Assembly (NCBI GenBank): GCA_963835735.1
Contig: CAWIGP010000007.1
Location: forward strand, 124,001 to 188,000
DNA length: 64,000 bases
Source of the DNA: DASQMT01 sp963835735
GTDB lineage: Bacteria > Actinomycetota > Thermoleophilia > Solirubrobacterales > Solirubrobacteraceae
Reading direction: 5' to 3'
Shown: piece after piece, positions 1-7,833 of the stretch
How the letters are laid out: each line of letters starts with the position of its first letter
Numbering within the stretch: position 1 is the stretch's first letter
Made by a program: the position numbers and the translations under genes
Notes under the pieces: generated by a model
Databases searched by the model: none
The model's input: only the letters and a program-made list of their open reading frames with translations
Told to the model about the DNA's origin: nothing

Positions 1-714
1 AGCTCGGCGACCGGCAGGCAGGTGGAGCCGTCCTTCTCCGCCTCGGCCAGCACGTGGATGACGCCCGCGCGAGCGCGTGCGGGAGAGTCCGCGGGCACGC
101 CGCCGGCGCGCGCGATCGTGTCGGCGATCAGGAAGCCGACGCCGAAAACGCTGGTCAGCTCGTACGGCCGCTCACGCACCACGAGGTGCGCGCGCTCGCC
201 GTACTCCTTCGCGATCCGCGGGACCAGGTAGGCGAGCCCGTGCGGCGCCAGCAGCAGGTGCAGCGCGCGCGTGGAGCGCAGGCCGTTCCACGACCGGATC
301 GCCTCGTTCGCGCGGCGCGGGTTGAGCCCGGCGGCGCGGAAGCGCGGCGTGCGGGTCGCGGTCGATCGCGTCGAGCACGCCGTCGCCGTACCGCGCCAGC
401 AGCCGCTCGGCGCGCGCGGGGCCTACGTGCCGCACGCGCTCCAGGTAGGCGGTCAGCGCGGCGTCGCCGGCCGGCGCGAGCGGCTCCGCGGTCGCGACCT
501 TGACCTGCATGCCGAAGCGCCGGTCATCCTGCCAGACGCCGGAAACTCGCACCCGCTCGCGCTCCTCCAGGTGCGCGAGCGGGCCGACGAGCACGATCTC
601 GTCGCCGTCGCGGTCGGCGTCGATCACCGCGAACCCGGACTCGTCGCTCGACCAGCGCAGCCGGCGGATGAGAACCTCGCCCTCGAACGGCGTGCCGGGA
701 ATCCCGTCGATCAT
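1..714 (-). CDS. recD2: RecD2-like ATP-dependent DNA helicase, N-terminal part, frameshifted, cut by window edge
   Basis: This is the N-terminal part of a RecD2/RecD-like DNA helicase; the motor domains lie beyond base 1. From the ATG at 714 come an OB-like N-terminal domain and a helix-hairpin-helix stretch (HVGPARAERLLARYG) as in RecD2. After DRDPHAA the frame becomes arginine-rich nonsense, while the neighbouring minus frame continues the family: FRAAGLNPRRANEAIRSW, then KEYGERAHLVVRERPYEL and VFGVGFLIADTIARAGG. One extra base at about 335-345 explains this. A TACGTT box lies at 725-730 on the minus strand, 10 bases before the start. Sequencing error is more likely than a dead gene because similarity resumes at once. 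Confidence 0.75.
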
Positions 715-823
715 CCCTCGGCGGAACGTAGCGCGTCCCGGTTCGCCTCGATGAGCGGTGCGGGCAGCATTGCGGCGGTTGACCGCGCCCCCGGCCGTGG
801 ATACCGTCGTGAGGAGGTGACAC

Positions 824-1057
824 ATGGACGAGCCTGATTCGGGCCTGATCGGCCCCGACGAGACCGCTTACCGGCTCGAGCTGACGCCGGGTGAGCTGAA
901 GGTCACCTACACCGCTCTGAAGGCGCTGATGAACGACTTCGGCCACGACGAGTACGACGTTCAGCGGATCGTCCGCCAGGTGCTGGACAAGCTTCCACCG
1001 GCCGAGTCGATCGAGTCGATCGACCTCCGCCTGCCGCGCCGCAGCCCGCGCCTCTAG
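824..1057 (+). CDS. small hypothetical protein, 77 aa
   Basis: A short acidic protein of unknown function. The ATG at 824 follows a strong Shine-Dalgarno sequence (GGAGGTG at 811-817), so the frame is very likely translated. It is soluble, with no signal peptide or membrane segment. The middle (LTPGELKVTYTALKALMNDF) looks helical and the tail is basic. It is divergent from recD2 and its stop overlaps the end of the convergent doc gene by four bases. I do not recognise a family. Confidence 0.7.
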   Translation: MDEPDSGLIGPDETAYRLELTPGELKVTYTALKALMNDFGHDEYDVQRIVRQVLDKLPPAESIESIDLRLPRRSPRL

Positions 1058-1428
1058 CGCACGAACGACGCCAGCACCGCCGCGATCGCGCCGACTTCCT
1101 CGATCGTGCCGGACGCCACCGCGATCACGAGGTCGTACGCGTCATCGTCCGCGGGGTCGAGCTCGACGCCATTCTTCGCGCAGAAGACGTACGTCGCAAG
1201 CCACGCGAGCCGTTTGTTGCCGTCGACGAGCGCGTGGTTGCGCGCAAGTGAGTGCATGAGCGCGGCCGCCTTGGACAACACGTCCGGGTAGGCGTCCTGG
1301 CCCAGGACCGTCGCGCGCGGTCGGTGGACCGCAGCGTCCAAGAGGCCGATGTCGCGGACCTCGACGGGACCGCCGACGGCAGTGCGGGCGATGCGCAGCG
1401 CCTGCTCGGTGGTGAGGTGTCGAGTCAC
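1054..1428 (-). CDS. doc: Doc-like toxin of the Fic/Doc family
   Basis: A 124-residue protein of the length and type of Doc (death on curing) toxins, which in characterised cases phosphorylate EF-Tu and stop translation. The core motif HALVDGNKRLAW near residues 65-76 matches the Fic/Doc pattern HxFxDGNKR, with the catalytic His at about 65 and the phosphate-binding loop DGNKR. The N-terminal half has the usual helix (AYPDVLSKAAALMHSLA) before the motif. Its ATG overlaps the stop of the upstream antitoxin by four bases (ATGA at 1425-1428), so the two are translationally coupled. Toxicity here is inferred from family and context. Confidence 0.88.
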   Translation of the reverse strand: MTRHLTTEQALRIARTAVGGPVEVRDIGLLDAAVHRPRATVLGQDAYPDVLSKAAALMHSLARNHALVDGNKRLAWLATYVFCAKNGVELDPADDDAYDLVIAVASGTIEEVGAIAAVLASFVR

Positions 1429-1628
1429 TCGCCAAGTCGGCGCAGCAACTCCGCGAAGCGCTCCGCGCCCTGCTCTGCGAGGCGGTCGGTGCGCTCGTCA
1501 TCCTCGGCTCGCAGCAGGTAGTCGTCGAGCGCAGCGCGGGCGACCTGCTGCATGCTGCGGCCCTCGCGCTGCGCGCGCGCGCGAAGCGCAGCCGCCTGCT
1601 CGTCGCTGAGCCGGAGCGTCATAGCCAT
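1425..1628 (-). CDS. ribbon-helix-helix antitoxin partner of Doc
   Basis: A 67-residue protein directly upstream of and overlapping doc. It begins MAMTLRLSDEQAAALRARAQ, a typical ribbon-helix-helix N-terminus (beta strand TLRLS, then a helix), and ends in a charged tail likely to wrap the toxin. Antitoxins of this type neutralise Doc and repress their own promoter. The ATG at 1628 is chosen because a TATCTT box lies on the minus strand at 1636-1641, seven bases upstream, which suggests a leaderless mRNA; a second ATG at 1622 is possible. The open frame runs further upstream, but that part is low-complexity and not protein-like. Confidence 0.8.
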   Translation of the reverse strand: MAMTLRLSDEQAAALRARAQREGRSMQQVARAALDDYLLRAEDDERTDRLAEQGAERFAELLRRLGE

Positions 1629-1655
1629 TCGCTGCAAGATACCAGTCTGATACCG
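1629..1655. promoter_or_regulatory. promoter and likely operator of the doc antitoxin-toxin pair
   Basis: On the minus strand the hexamer GGTATC occurs twice, 11 bases apart, just before the antitoxin start. The copy nearest the gene overlaps a TATCTT -10 box (1636-1641). Two half-sites one helical turn apart over a -10 box are what a dimeric ribbon-helix-helix repressor would need. Its role is inferred. Confidence 0.45.
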
Positions 1656-1665
1656 TCGCCGGCCC

Positions 1666-2412
1666 CTGTCCATCGACCTCATCACCGTCGCGTCGCCGGA
1701 CGACCCGCTGCTGGACATCGCGCTGACGCACGCGTTACTGCGCGACGTGGCGGCGGGGCGGCGGCCCGATGCGCTGCGGCTGTTCCGGCCCGGCGCGACG
1801 CTCGCGTTCGGAAGGCTCGACGTGCTGCTGCCCGGGTTCGGTGCCGCGGCGGCCGCTGCGAGGGCGCGCGGGTACACGCCGGTCGTGCGCTCGGCCGGCG
1901 GGCACGCCGCGGTCTACGACGAGCAGTGCGTCGTGGTCGAGCACGTCACCCGCGAGGCGGACGTGACCGCCGGGCTGCAGGCGCGCTTCGAGGCGCAGTC
2001 GCGGCTGCTGCGCGACGCGCTCGCGGGCCTCGGCGCCGACGCCCGGATCGGCGAGCTCCCCGGCGAGTACTGCGCCGGCGCACACAGCATCAACCTCGGT
2101 GCGCGGATCAAGGTCGTCGGGATCGCGCAGCGGGCGATCCGGCACGGCGCGCTGACGACGGCGGTCGTCGTGGTCGGCGGCGGCGAGCGGCTGCGCGCCG
2201 CGATCGCGGACGTCTACGGGGCGCTCGGCCTGGCGGTCGAGCCGGCGCGTGCGGGCGCGCTCGACGACGAGCTGCCGGGCGCGAGCGTCGAGCGGGTGGA
2301 GGAGGCGATCCGCGACGCGTACGCGCGGACCGCGGCGCTCACGCCGGCCGAGCCGGACGACGCGCTGCTGGCGGCGGCGCGCGAGCTGGCCCCGCGGCAC
2401 GAAGTGCGTTGA
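1666..2412 (+). CDS. lipoate-protein ligase A / octanoyltransferase family protein
   Basis: Member of the biotin/lipoate A/B ligase family, which transfers lipoyl or octanoyl groups to carrier proteins. Visible motifs are RSAGGHAAVYDE (the family's RRxGGGxxxHD region) and the lysine strand GARIKVVGIAQRAIRHGAL, whose Lys binds the acyl-adenylate. The first GTG is at 1747, but the frame is open back to a TGA at 1648-1650. The upstream residues LDIALTHALLRDVAAG look like the family's first helix, so the true start is probably upstream; CTG at 1666 is a guess because no ATG, GTG or TTG is present there. It is divergent from the Doc antitoxin. Substrate specificity cannot be read. Confidence 0.65.
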   Translation: MSIDLITVASPDDPLLDIALTHALLRDVAAGRRPDALRLFRPGATLAFGRLDVLLPGFGAAAAAARARGYTPVVRSAGGHAAVYDEQCVVVEHVTREADVTAGLQARFEAQSRLLRDALAGLGADARIGELPGEYCAGAHSINLGARIKVVGIAQRAIRHGALTTAVVVVGGGERLRAAIADVYGALGLAVEPARAGALDDELPGASVERVEEAIRDAYARTAALTPAEPDDALLAAARELAPRHEVR

Positions 2413-2419
2413 GGCTCGC

Positions 2420-3274
2420 TCACCCCACTCGGCGGGTGACGATGTAGCGCGAGCCCCAGTACTCGCCGAAGATCGTGTGCTCGCGCACGCCGCCGGAAGT
2501 CGTCGCCGAGATCGCCGTCGAAGGGCTCGTCGCCACGCCGACGTGCGACGGTCCGGAGCCGTCCGTGTCCCAGAACACGAGGTCGCCGGGCTGGATCGAG
2601 CCGCGGTCGACCGGCACGCCCATGCCGACCTGGCCGTAGGTGGTGCGCGGGAGCGTGATGCCGACCGACCGGAAAGCCCACAGGGTCAGGCCGGAGCAGT
2701 CCCAGCTGTTCGGCCCGACGCCGCCCCACGCGTACGGCTTGCCGAGCTGCGAGCGGACGGAGGCGAGCACGGAGCCGGCGACGGCGGACGGGGTGTCCTC
2801 GCCGAGCGTCAGGTTCGTCGGCAGGCCGAGCGCGCCGAGCGTCTGCGGGCCCGCGATACCGTCGACGAGCAGCCCGCGCGACTGCTGGAACTGCCGCACG
2901 GCGGCGCGCGTGATCGGCCCGTACTCCCCGTCGGCCGCGACGCCGAGCAGCCGCTGCAGCGCCATCGTGACCGTCGCGGCGGACTGCGCGCCGCCGCCGC
3001 CGCCGGCGAGCGCGCCGCGCGTGATCGGCCCGATCACGCCGTCGACCTCCAGCCCGCGCGCGGCCTGGAAAGCGCGCACGGCGCGCCGTGTCTGCGGCCC
3101 GAAGATCCCGTCCGCGGGGATACCGAGCGCCTGCTGCGCCGCAACCACCGCAGGGCCGCGGCTGCCGATCTTGAGGTACGTGTCGGCCACGCCGGCCGAC
3201 TCCTGCGCCGACGCCAGCTCGTTGGCCGGCACGACCACGACGGCGGCGAGCAGCGCCGCCGAGACGGCGCGCAC
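2420..3274 (-). CDS. secreted peptidoglycan-binding NlpC/P60 endopeptidase
   Basis: A 284-residue exported wall hydrolase. After a signal peptide (hydrophobic core SAALLAAVVVVPA, likely cleavage after ASA) come two peptidoglycan-binding-1 repeats at about residues 33-90 and 100-150 (each with a DG..GP.T/TR...FQ..RGL.VDG pattern). An NlpC/P60 domain follows, with catalytic Cys in NSWDCSGLTLWAF and His in GPSHVGVA. Such enzymes cut stem peptides of peptidoglycan. The GTG at 3274 is used, but the frame is open upstream to about 3430 and encodes CVELWERSLERSRRRR, a plausible cytoplasmic tail. The true start may be the ATG at 3423 in another frame, with a one-base break near 3390. Confidence 0.85.
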   Translation of the reverse strand: MRAVSAALLAAVVVVPANELASAQESAGVADTYLKIGSRGPAVVAAQQALGIPADGIFGPQTRRAVRAFQAARGLEVDGVIGPITRGALAGGGGGAQSAATVTMALQRLLGVAADGEYGPITRAAVRQFQQSRGLLVDGIAGPQTLGALGLPTNLTLGEDTPSAVAGSVLASVRSQLGKPYAWGGVGPNSWDCSGLTLWAFRSVGITLPRTTYGQVGMGVPVDRGSIQPGDLVFWDTDGSGPSHVGVATSPSTAISATTSGGVREHTIFGEYWGSRYIVTRRVG

Positions 3275-3444
3275 GGGTACGCCGATGCGGCGCTCGGCCC
3301 GCGCGCGACGGCGGCGCGAGCGCTCCAGCGAGCGCTCCCACAGCTCGACGCAGCCGAGATCGCGGCGGCCCGGCGGCTGGGCCAGGATCGCCCAGCCTCG
3401 ATCTGCAGCGCAACGGCGCCCATATGTCGATCACACCAGACGGC

Positions 3445-4764
3445 TCAGACGGATCCGTACTGCTCGACCGCGTAGCCGAGCAGACCGCGCGCCTCGAGGC
3501 GGTCGGCCGGCGCGCGGAACGTGACCTGCACGACGCCGGGCGCGCGGCCGATCTCGATCGCGCCCGAGATCGTGGCGCGGTTCATCACCTCGGGCACCGG
3601 CATGTCGAGCAGCTCCGCCGCCCGCGCCAGGCCGTTCTCCGTCGCAGAGTTCAGGTCCGGCCCGGTGCCGATCACGCTGATCGGCAGCGACTCCTCGATC
3701 GCGTCCATGCCGTGCCGGCGCGCCAGCGCCAGCGCCTGCGCGCGCTCGTCGGCGCTGAGCGGCCGGGCCAGGAACGGGAGGTCCTCGGCGACCGGGAACA
3801 GCACCGGTCCGTCGATCGCGAGGCCCTTGAGCACCTCGACCTGGAGCGTCACGGTCCCCGACACGTCCGCGGTATGGCCGGCGATCTCGCCGTCGCCCTG
3901 CAGCGCGTGCATGTCGCCGACGTACACGCCGCCGCCCGCGACCTTGACCGGGCAGACCAGGACGGCCCCGGCGCGCACGGCGTCGACATCGAGGTGCCCG
4001 TCGGTCTTGTGCCGCTGCAGCTCCTGCGCGTCGAGCGCGTAGCGGTGCGGCGCGCCGACCAGGAACGCGCCGAAGTCGCCCGCGTTGTGGGAGTCCGGCA
4101 GCGTGACCGACGGCGTCGTGCCGAGCTGGCCGAGGAACGGCCGCAGGCGCGTCGCGAGCCCGACGATGTGGTGCGGAGCGAACGTGAGGATCGGGTTCTG
4201 GACCGAGTTCTCGGGCAGCGCCGCCGCGCGGGCGGCGTCGCGCGCGAGCTCCTCGGCCGCCCCGCCTGACAACGTAACGCCGACGCGGCGGCGCTCGTCG
4301 AAGGCGATCGTGTAGCCGTTGGTGAACGTGAACGGCGTGGCGTCCGCGCCGCAGTTGGCGCAGCGCACGGCGCCCTCGCCGATCCCCTCCAGCCGCGTCT
4401 CGGGCCACTCGGTCCCGCACTCGCCGCACACCGCGGCGCAGTACGGATCGCCGTTGAACCGACCCTCCATCGCCTGGTCGTTGCCCGAGGCTGTCGCGAC
4501 CGAGGTGACCTCGATGTCCCTGATCCGGATCGCGATCGCGTCACCGACCTGCGCGCCGTCGACCGCGACCGGCCGGCACACCTCGTGCCCGCCGCGGATC
4601 GCGGGCGTGATCATCGGCCCCCAGCAGCCCGGCGCCGGGTTCCACACGATGTGGCCGCCGTCGGCGACCGGGCCGAGCAGCTGGACGTCCGGCCCCAACA
4701 GGCCGTCCGTGAACGTGTCGACGAAGACGGTGGGATGCGCGGTGGTCTGGTCCTGGATCGCCAT
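3445..4764 (-). CDS. acetamidase/formamidase family protein with a zinc-ribbon-like insert
   Basis: A 439-residue member of the FmdA/AmdA family, which hydrolyses formamide, acetamide or related short amides to the acid and ammonia. Family features include the N-terminal strand PGCWGPMITPAIRGGHEV, APHHIVG and the GVYVGDMHALQGDGEIAG motif, which carries conserved metal-linked residues. Between about residues 112 and 140 is a four-cysteine insert (CGECG ... CANCG) that looks like a zinc ribbon; I do not recall it as universal in the family. The ATG at 4764 has a GAGGAG ribosome site. A ThiS/MoaD-like gene ends 15 bases upstream, so they probably share an mRNA. Substrate is unknown. Confidence 0.85.
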   Translation of the reverse strand: MAIQDQTTAHPTVFVDTFTDGLLGPDVQLLGPVADGGHIVWNPAPGCWGPMITPAIRGGHEVCRPVAVDGAQVGDAIAIRIRDIEVTSVATASGNDQAMEGRFNGDPYCAAVCGECGTEWPETRLEGIGEGAVRCANCGADATPFTFTNGYTIAFDERRRVGVTLSGGAAEELARDAARAAALPENSVQNPILTFAPHHIVGLATRLRPFLGQLGTTPSVTLPDSHNAGDFGAFLVGAPHRYALDAQELQRHKTDGHLDVDAVRAGAVLVCPVKVAGGGVYVGDMHALQGDGEIAGHTADVSGTVTLQVEVLKGLAIDGPVLFPVAEDLPFLARPLSADERAQALALARRHGMDAIEESLPISVIGTGPDLNSATENGLARAAELLDMPVPEVMNRATISGAIEIGRAPGVVQVTFRAPADRLEARGLLGYAVEQYGSV

Positions 4765-4779
4765 TGCGTGCTCCTCGGG

Positions 4780-5025
4780 TCAGCCGCCGGAGATCGGCAG
4801 CAGGAGGGCGACCTCCTCGCGATGGGCGAGGTGCCGCTCGGTCGGGACGTGCTCGCCCGCCACGATCGGCAGGACGGAGCGCAGCGCGGGTGCGAGCCCG
4901 GGCTCGGTCTCGCGCAGCCGCGTGTACAGGTCGGCGACGGTGGCGCCGTCGGCCAGATCGACGGTCAGCAGCGGCGCGGCGGAGAGTCGGGACAGCCCAG
5001 CGCCCAGACGCACGCGCACCTGCAT
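4780..5025 (-). CDS. MoaD/ThiS-like sulfur carrier family protein
   Basis: An 81-residue beta-grasp protein ending in the diagnostic Gly-Gly (ALLLPISGG). It has the family core TVADLYTRLRETEPGLAPAL and the late segment VPTERHLAHREEVALLLP. Proteins of this fold are adenylated and loaded with sulfur at the terminal glycine, for molybdopterin, thiamine or other pathways. No MoaE, ThiG or E1-like partner is in the window. Instead it sits upstream of the amidase, apparently in one operon. The start MQVRVRL at 5025 is chosen by fold length; upstream in-frame ATGs would add a non-conserved leader. The target pathway is unknown. Confidence 0.75.
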   Translation of the reverse strand: MQVRVRLGAGLSRLSAAPLLTVDLADGATVADLYTRLRETEPGLAPALRSVLPIVAGEHVPTERHLAHREEVALLLPISGG

Positions 5026-5048
5026 GCCCGGAGCGTACATTCCGCGGC

Positions 5049-6008
5049 ATGACGACGACACTGCCGCAGCGGAGCATCGGGCCGTTCGAGGTCGGGGCGA
5101 TCGGCCTCGGCTGCATGGGGATGTCGTGGGCCTACAGCACGGCGGCGCGCGACGACGAGCGCTGGAACACCCTGATCCGACACGCGATCGACGTCGGCGT
5201 GACGCTGATCGACACGGCCGACGTGTACGGGCCGTTCACCAACGAGGAGGTCGTCGGAGGCGCGCTCGCCGGGCGCCGCGGCGAGGTCGTGCTGGCCACC
5301 AAGGTCGGGTACGTCGTGGAGGACATCGACACGCTCCGGCTCAGGCGCGACGGCCGCCCGGAGCACGTGCACGACGCGATCGACGGGTCGCTGCGCCGGC
5401 TGCGCACCGACAGCGTCGACCTCTATCAGCTGCACCGCGTCGACGAGAAGGTGCCGGTCGAGGAGACGTGGGGCGCGATGGCCGAGGTCGTCGCAGCCGG
5501 CAAGGCGCGCGCGATCGGCATGTCCGAGGCGAACGTCGACCAGCTCGAGCGCGCACACGCGATCCACCCGGTCGCGTCGGTCCAGTCCGAGCTGTCGGTG
5601 TGGACGCGCGACCGCCTGGACGACGTGCTGCCGTGGTGCCGCGAGAACGGCGCCGCGTTCATCCCGTTCGCGCCGCTCGGCCGCGGCTACCTGACCGGCA
5701 CGATCACGTCGGCCTCGTTCGACGAGCGCGACTTCCGCGCCCGCAACCCGCGCTTCACGAGCGCCGCGCTGCAGGCGAACCTCGCGATCGTCGAGCGCGT
5801 GCGCGCGATTGCCGAGCGGCTGGGCGCCACGCCCGCGCAGGTGGCGCTCGCGTGGGTGCTCGCGCAGGACGAGCGGATGATCCCGATCCCGGGCACGACC
5901 AAGCCCGAGCGCGTCGATGAGAACGCCGGCGCCGCGAGCCTCGCGCTCGGGCCCGGCGACCTGGAGGAGCTCGACTCGGTCCCGCAAACCGTCGGCGAGC
6001 GTTACTGA
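5049..6008 (+). CDS. aldo/keto reductase
   Basis: A 319-residue NADPH-dependent aldo/keto reductase of the Tas/YajO-like branch. It starts with the family pattern IGLGCMGMSWAY, has the catalytic Asp and Tyr in LIDTADVYGPFTNEEVV, Lys in VVLATKVGY, and His in VDLYQLHRVDEKVPVEETWG. Near the C-terminus IPIPGTTKPERVDENAGA matches the cofactor-binding loop. The physiological substrate is unknown. TACATT at 5036-5041, seven bases before the ATG at 5049, suggests a leaderless transcript. It is divergent from the ThiS-like gene and followed after three bases by an F420-type oxidoreductase, so those two are probably co-transcribed. Confidence 0.9.
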   Translation: MTTTLPQRSIGPFEVGAIGLGCMGMSWAYSTAARDDERWNTLIRHAIDVGVTLIDTADVYGPFTNEEVVGGALAGRRGEVVLATKVGYVVEDIDTLRLRRDGRPEHVHDAIDGSLRRLRTDSVDLYQLHRVDEKVPVEETWGAMAEVVAAGKARAIGMSEANVDQLERAHAIHPVASVQSELSVWTRDRLDDVLPWCRENGAAFIPFAPLGRGYLTGTITSASFDERDFRARNPRFTSAALQANLAIVERVRAIAERLGATPAQVALAWVLAQDERMIPIPGTTKPERVDENAGAASLALGPGDLEELDSVPQTVGERY

Positions 6009-6011
6009 CCG

Positions 6012-6878
6012 GTGCGCGTCGGCATCCAGCTGCCGGAGGTCGAGCGCGACGTCCGCTGGCCCGAGTACCTCGCGCTGGCACGCGCCGCCGAGGAGACGGG
6101 CTTCGACTCGATCCACGTCGGCGATCACCTGATCTACCGCGAGCCCGAGCGCGGCCCGTGGGAGGCGTGGACGCTGCTGGCGGCGCTCGCCGCGGTGACC
6201 GAGCGCGTGCGGCTCGGCCCGCTGGTCGCGTGCGCGGGCTTCCACCCGCCCGGGCTGATCGCGAAGATGGCGGCCACGATCGACGAGATCAGCGGCGGGC
6301 GGTTCGAACTCGGTCTCGGCGCCGGCTGGAGCCAGGACGAGTTCGCCGCGTTCGGGATCCCGTACGACCATCGCGTGTCGCGCTTCGAGGAGTCGTTCGC
6401 GATCGTGCGCGGGCTGCTCGCCGGCGAGCGCGTGACGCTCGCCGGCCGCTACTGGCAGGCGCGCGACGCGGTGCTCCTCCCGCCGCCGGCGCGCCGCACG
6501 CCGCTGATGATCGGCTCCAACGGCCCGCGCGTGCTGCGCATCGCGCTGCCGCACGTCGACGCGTGGAACACGTGGTACACGGACTTCGGCAACAGCGCGG
6601 AGGGCTTCGCGGCGCTCAACGAGATGATCAGCGCCGCGGCGCGTGACGTCGGTCGCCCGCCGGAGGCGATCGAGCGCAGCGCGTGCGTGCACGTGGTGCT
6701 CGACCGGGCGGTGATGGAGCGCCCGATCGAGGCGCCGCCGCTCGAGGGCCCGCCGGAGCGGATCGCCGCGCGGCTGCGCGAGCTCGGCGAGGCCGGGGCG
6801 GACGAGGCGATCCTCGTCGTCACCCCGATCACGGAGCGCTCTGTCCGCCGGCTCGGCGAGGTCGTCGCGCAAACCTAA
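6012..6878 (+). CDS. LLM-class (luciferase-like) F420-type oxidoreductase
   Basis: A 288-residue TIM-barrel protein of the luciferase-like monooxygenase superfamily. It has the N-terminal GFDSIHVGDHL segment, the strand RVRLGPLVACAGFHPP, the hallmark EISGGRFELGLGAGW, and the phosphate-binding MIGSNGPRVLRIAL. In actinobacteria most such proteins use coenzyme F420; the substrate cannot be told. The GTG at 6012 begins right after the aldo/keto reductase stop. The last codon and stop (ACC TAA) lie inside a perfect palindrome that forms the terminator shared with the convergent RES gene. Confidence 0.88.
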   Translation: MRVGIQLPEVERDVRWPEYLALARAAEETGFDSIHVGDHLIYREPERGPWEAWTLLAALAAVTERVRLGPLVACAGFHPPGLIAKMAATIDEISGGRFELGLGAGWSQDEFAAFGIPYDHRVSRFEESFAIVRGLLAGERVTLAGRYWQARDAVLLPPPARRTPLMIGSNGPRVLRIALPHVDAWNTWYTDFGNSAEGFAALNEMISAAARDVGRPPEAIERSACVHVVLDRAVMERPIEAPPLEGPPERIAARLRELGEAGADEAILVVTPITERSVRRLGEVVAQT

Positions 6879-6901
6879 AGAGGGTCTGTCCCTCTTTAGG
6901 T
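6873..6901. terminator. bidirectional palindromic terminator carrying stop codons on both strands
   Basis: A perfect 12-bp inverted repeat, ACCTAAAGAGGG (6873-6884) and CCCTCTTTAGGT (6890-6901), with a five-base loop. Each arm ends with TTTAGGT on the downstream side, and the sequence ACC TAA serves as last codon plus stop for the converging genes on both strands. A closely related copy lies at 19043-19073. It probably ends transcription in both directions. Confidence 0.75.
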
Positions 6902-7444
6902 CAGGCCGAGGAACGCGGCGCCGGCGCGGACCAGCTCGTCGCCGGGCCGCAGCACGTCGACGCTGCGGACGCGGAGCCGCGGCGCGGCGCGGTCGAACAG
7001 CGTCGCATTGATCCAGCTCGCCTCGAGCGTCGACCACCAGCGCAGCCCGGCGGCGTCCGGGTGGGAGTCGTGCAGCCGCGCCGCATCCGGCTGCGTGACG
7101 TCGCGGTGGTTGGTCGCGACCGCCGACGGGCGCAGGCCGGCCGCGACCAGCACGGCCGGGTCGTCGAGGTCGAGCAGCCGCGCGTCGCGCAGCTCGAGCC
7201 GCGCAAGCGCAAGCGGACGGCCCATTCGCATGAGCATCTCCGGCTCGAGGTCGCCGGTCCCGCGGAACGGCGCGAGCGCCTCGGCGATCGCCGACTCAGG
7301 CGCCTCGGTCGCGTACAGGCAGCCGTAGCGGGCCGGGTTGTCGTGCCGCGCGGTGCCCTGGAACGGGCGCGGGAACCAGAGCGCGCCGCCCGGCGCCGCG
7401 GGGCGGGCCGACGGGTCCCAGGGCAGGACCCGCCAGAGGATCAC
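6896..7444 (-). CDS. RES-domain toxin
   Basis: A 182-residue RES-domain protein. Characterised RES toxins degrade NAD+ and are paired with Xre/MbcA-type antitoxins, as here. Family features are the N-terminal LWRVLPWD, the GALWFPRPFQGTARHDNPARYG segment with conserved Arg and a substrate pocket, LYATEAPESAIAEAL with the conserved Glu, and a C-terminal AAFLGL strand. The GTG start at 7444 overlaps the antitoxin stop as GTGA (7441-7444), indicating coupled translation. The gene ends inside the shared palindromic terminator. Toxic activity is inferred from the family and the pairing. Confidence 0.82.
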   Translation of the reverse strand: MILWRVLPWDPSARPAAPGGALWFPRPFQGTARHDNPARYGCLYATEAPESAIAEALAPFRGTGDLEPEMLMRMGRPLALARLELRDARLLDLDDPAVLVAAGLRPSAVATNHRDVTQPDAARLHDSHPDAAGLRWWSTLEASWINATLFDRAAPRLRVRSVDVLRPGDELVRAGAAFLGLT

Positions 7445-7773
7445 GCGTAGCTGCCGGCCCGCTCGGCGGCGATCGCGTCGAGCAGCTCGCGCGCCTGCCC
7501 GCGGCGGATCAGGTCGAGCGGACGGCGGTCGCCGAGGCTCGGGTTCAATCCGACCAGCCAGCGCTCGGCGACCGTGAGCGGATACACGCGCAGCAGGTTC
7601 GACATGACCAGCTCGAGCAGGTCGACCCGCTCGGCGTTGAGCTCGTCGATCCCCTGCCCGCGGCGCCAGCGCGTGACCTGCGCGGGGCTGACCCCGAGCA
7701 GCTCGGCCAAGCGGCGCTGGGAGCCGAAGTCGCGGCTGAGCGCCTGGACCTTCTCGGCGGTGGTGACGGGCAT
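7441..7773 (-). CDS. Xre/MbcA-ParS-type antitoxin of the RES pair
   Basis: A 110-residue protein with an N-terminal helix-turn-helix (RRLAELLGVSPAQVTRWRRG, about residues 20-39) and a C-terminal DUF2384/MbcA-like segment (WLVGLNPSLGDRRPLDLIRRG), the part that usually plugs the RES toxin active site. The ATG at 7773 is eight bases after a TACAGT box (minus strand, 7782-7787), so the mRNA is probably leaderless. A perfect palindrome at 7790-7806 sits just upstream and is the likely self-repression site. It overlaps the toxin gene by four bases. Confidence 0.82.
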   Translation of the reverse strand: MPVTTAEKVQALSRDFGSQRRLAELLGVSPAQVTRWRRGQGIDELNAERVDLLELVMSNLLRVYPLTVAERWLVGLNPSLGDRRPLDLIRRGQARELLDAIAAERAGSYA

Positions 7774-7789
7774 GCCGGAAGACTGTAGC

Positions 7790-7806
7790 GCAACACAAAG
7801 TGTTGC
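7790..7806. promoter_or_regulatory. palindromic operator of the RES/Xre pair
   Basis: GCAACAC-AAA-GTGTTGC is a perfect inverted repeat with a three-base centre. It lies directly upstream of the antitoxin -10 box and between two divergent promoters (the other is TACGCT at 7822-7827). It fits a site where the Xre antitoxin, alone or with the toxin, represses transcription. Function is inferred. Confidence 0.6.
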
Positions 7807-7833
7807 GCGACCCGGCTCGCGTACGCTGCGCGG

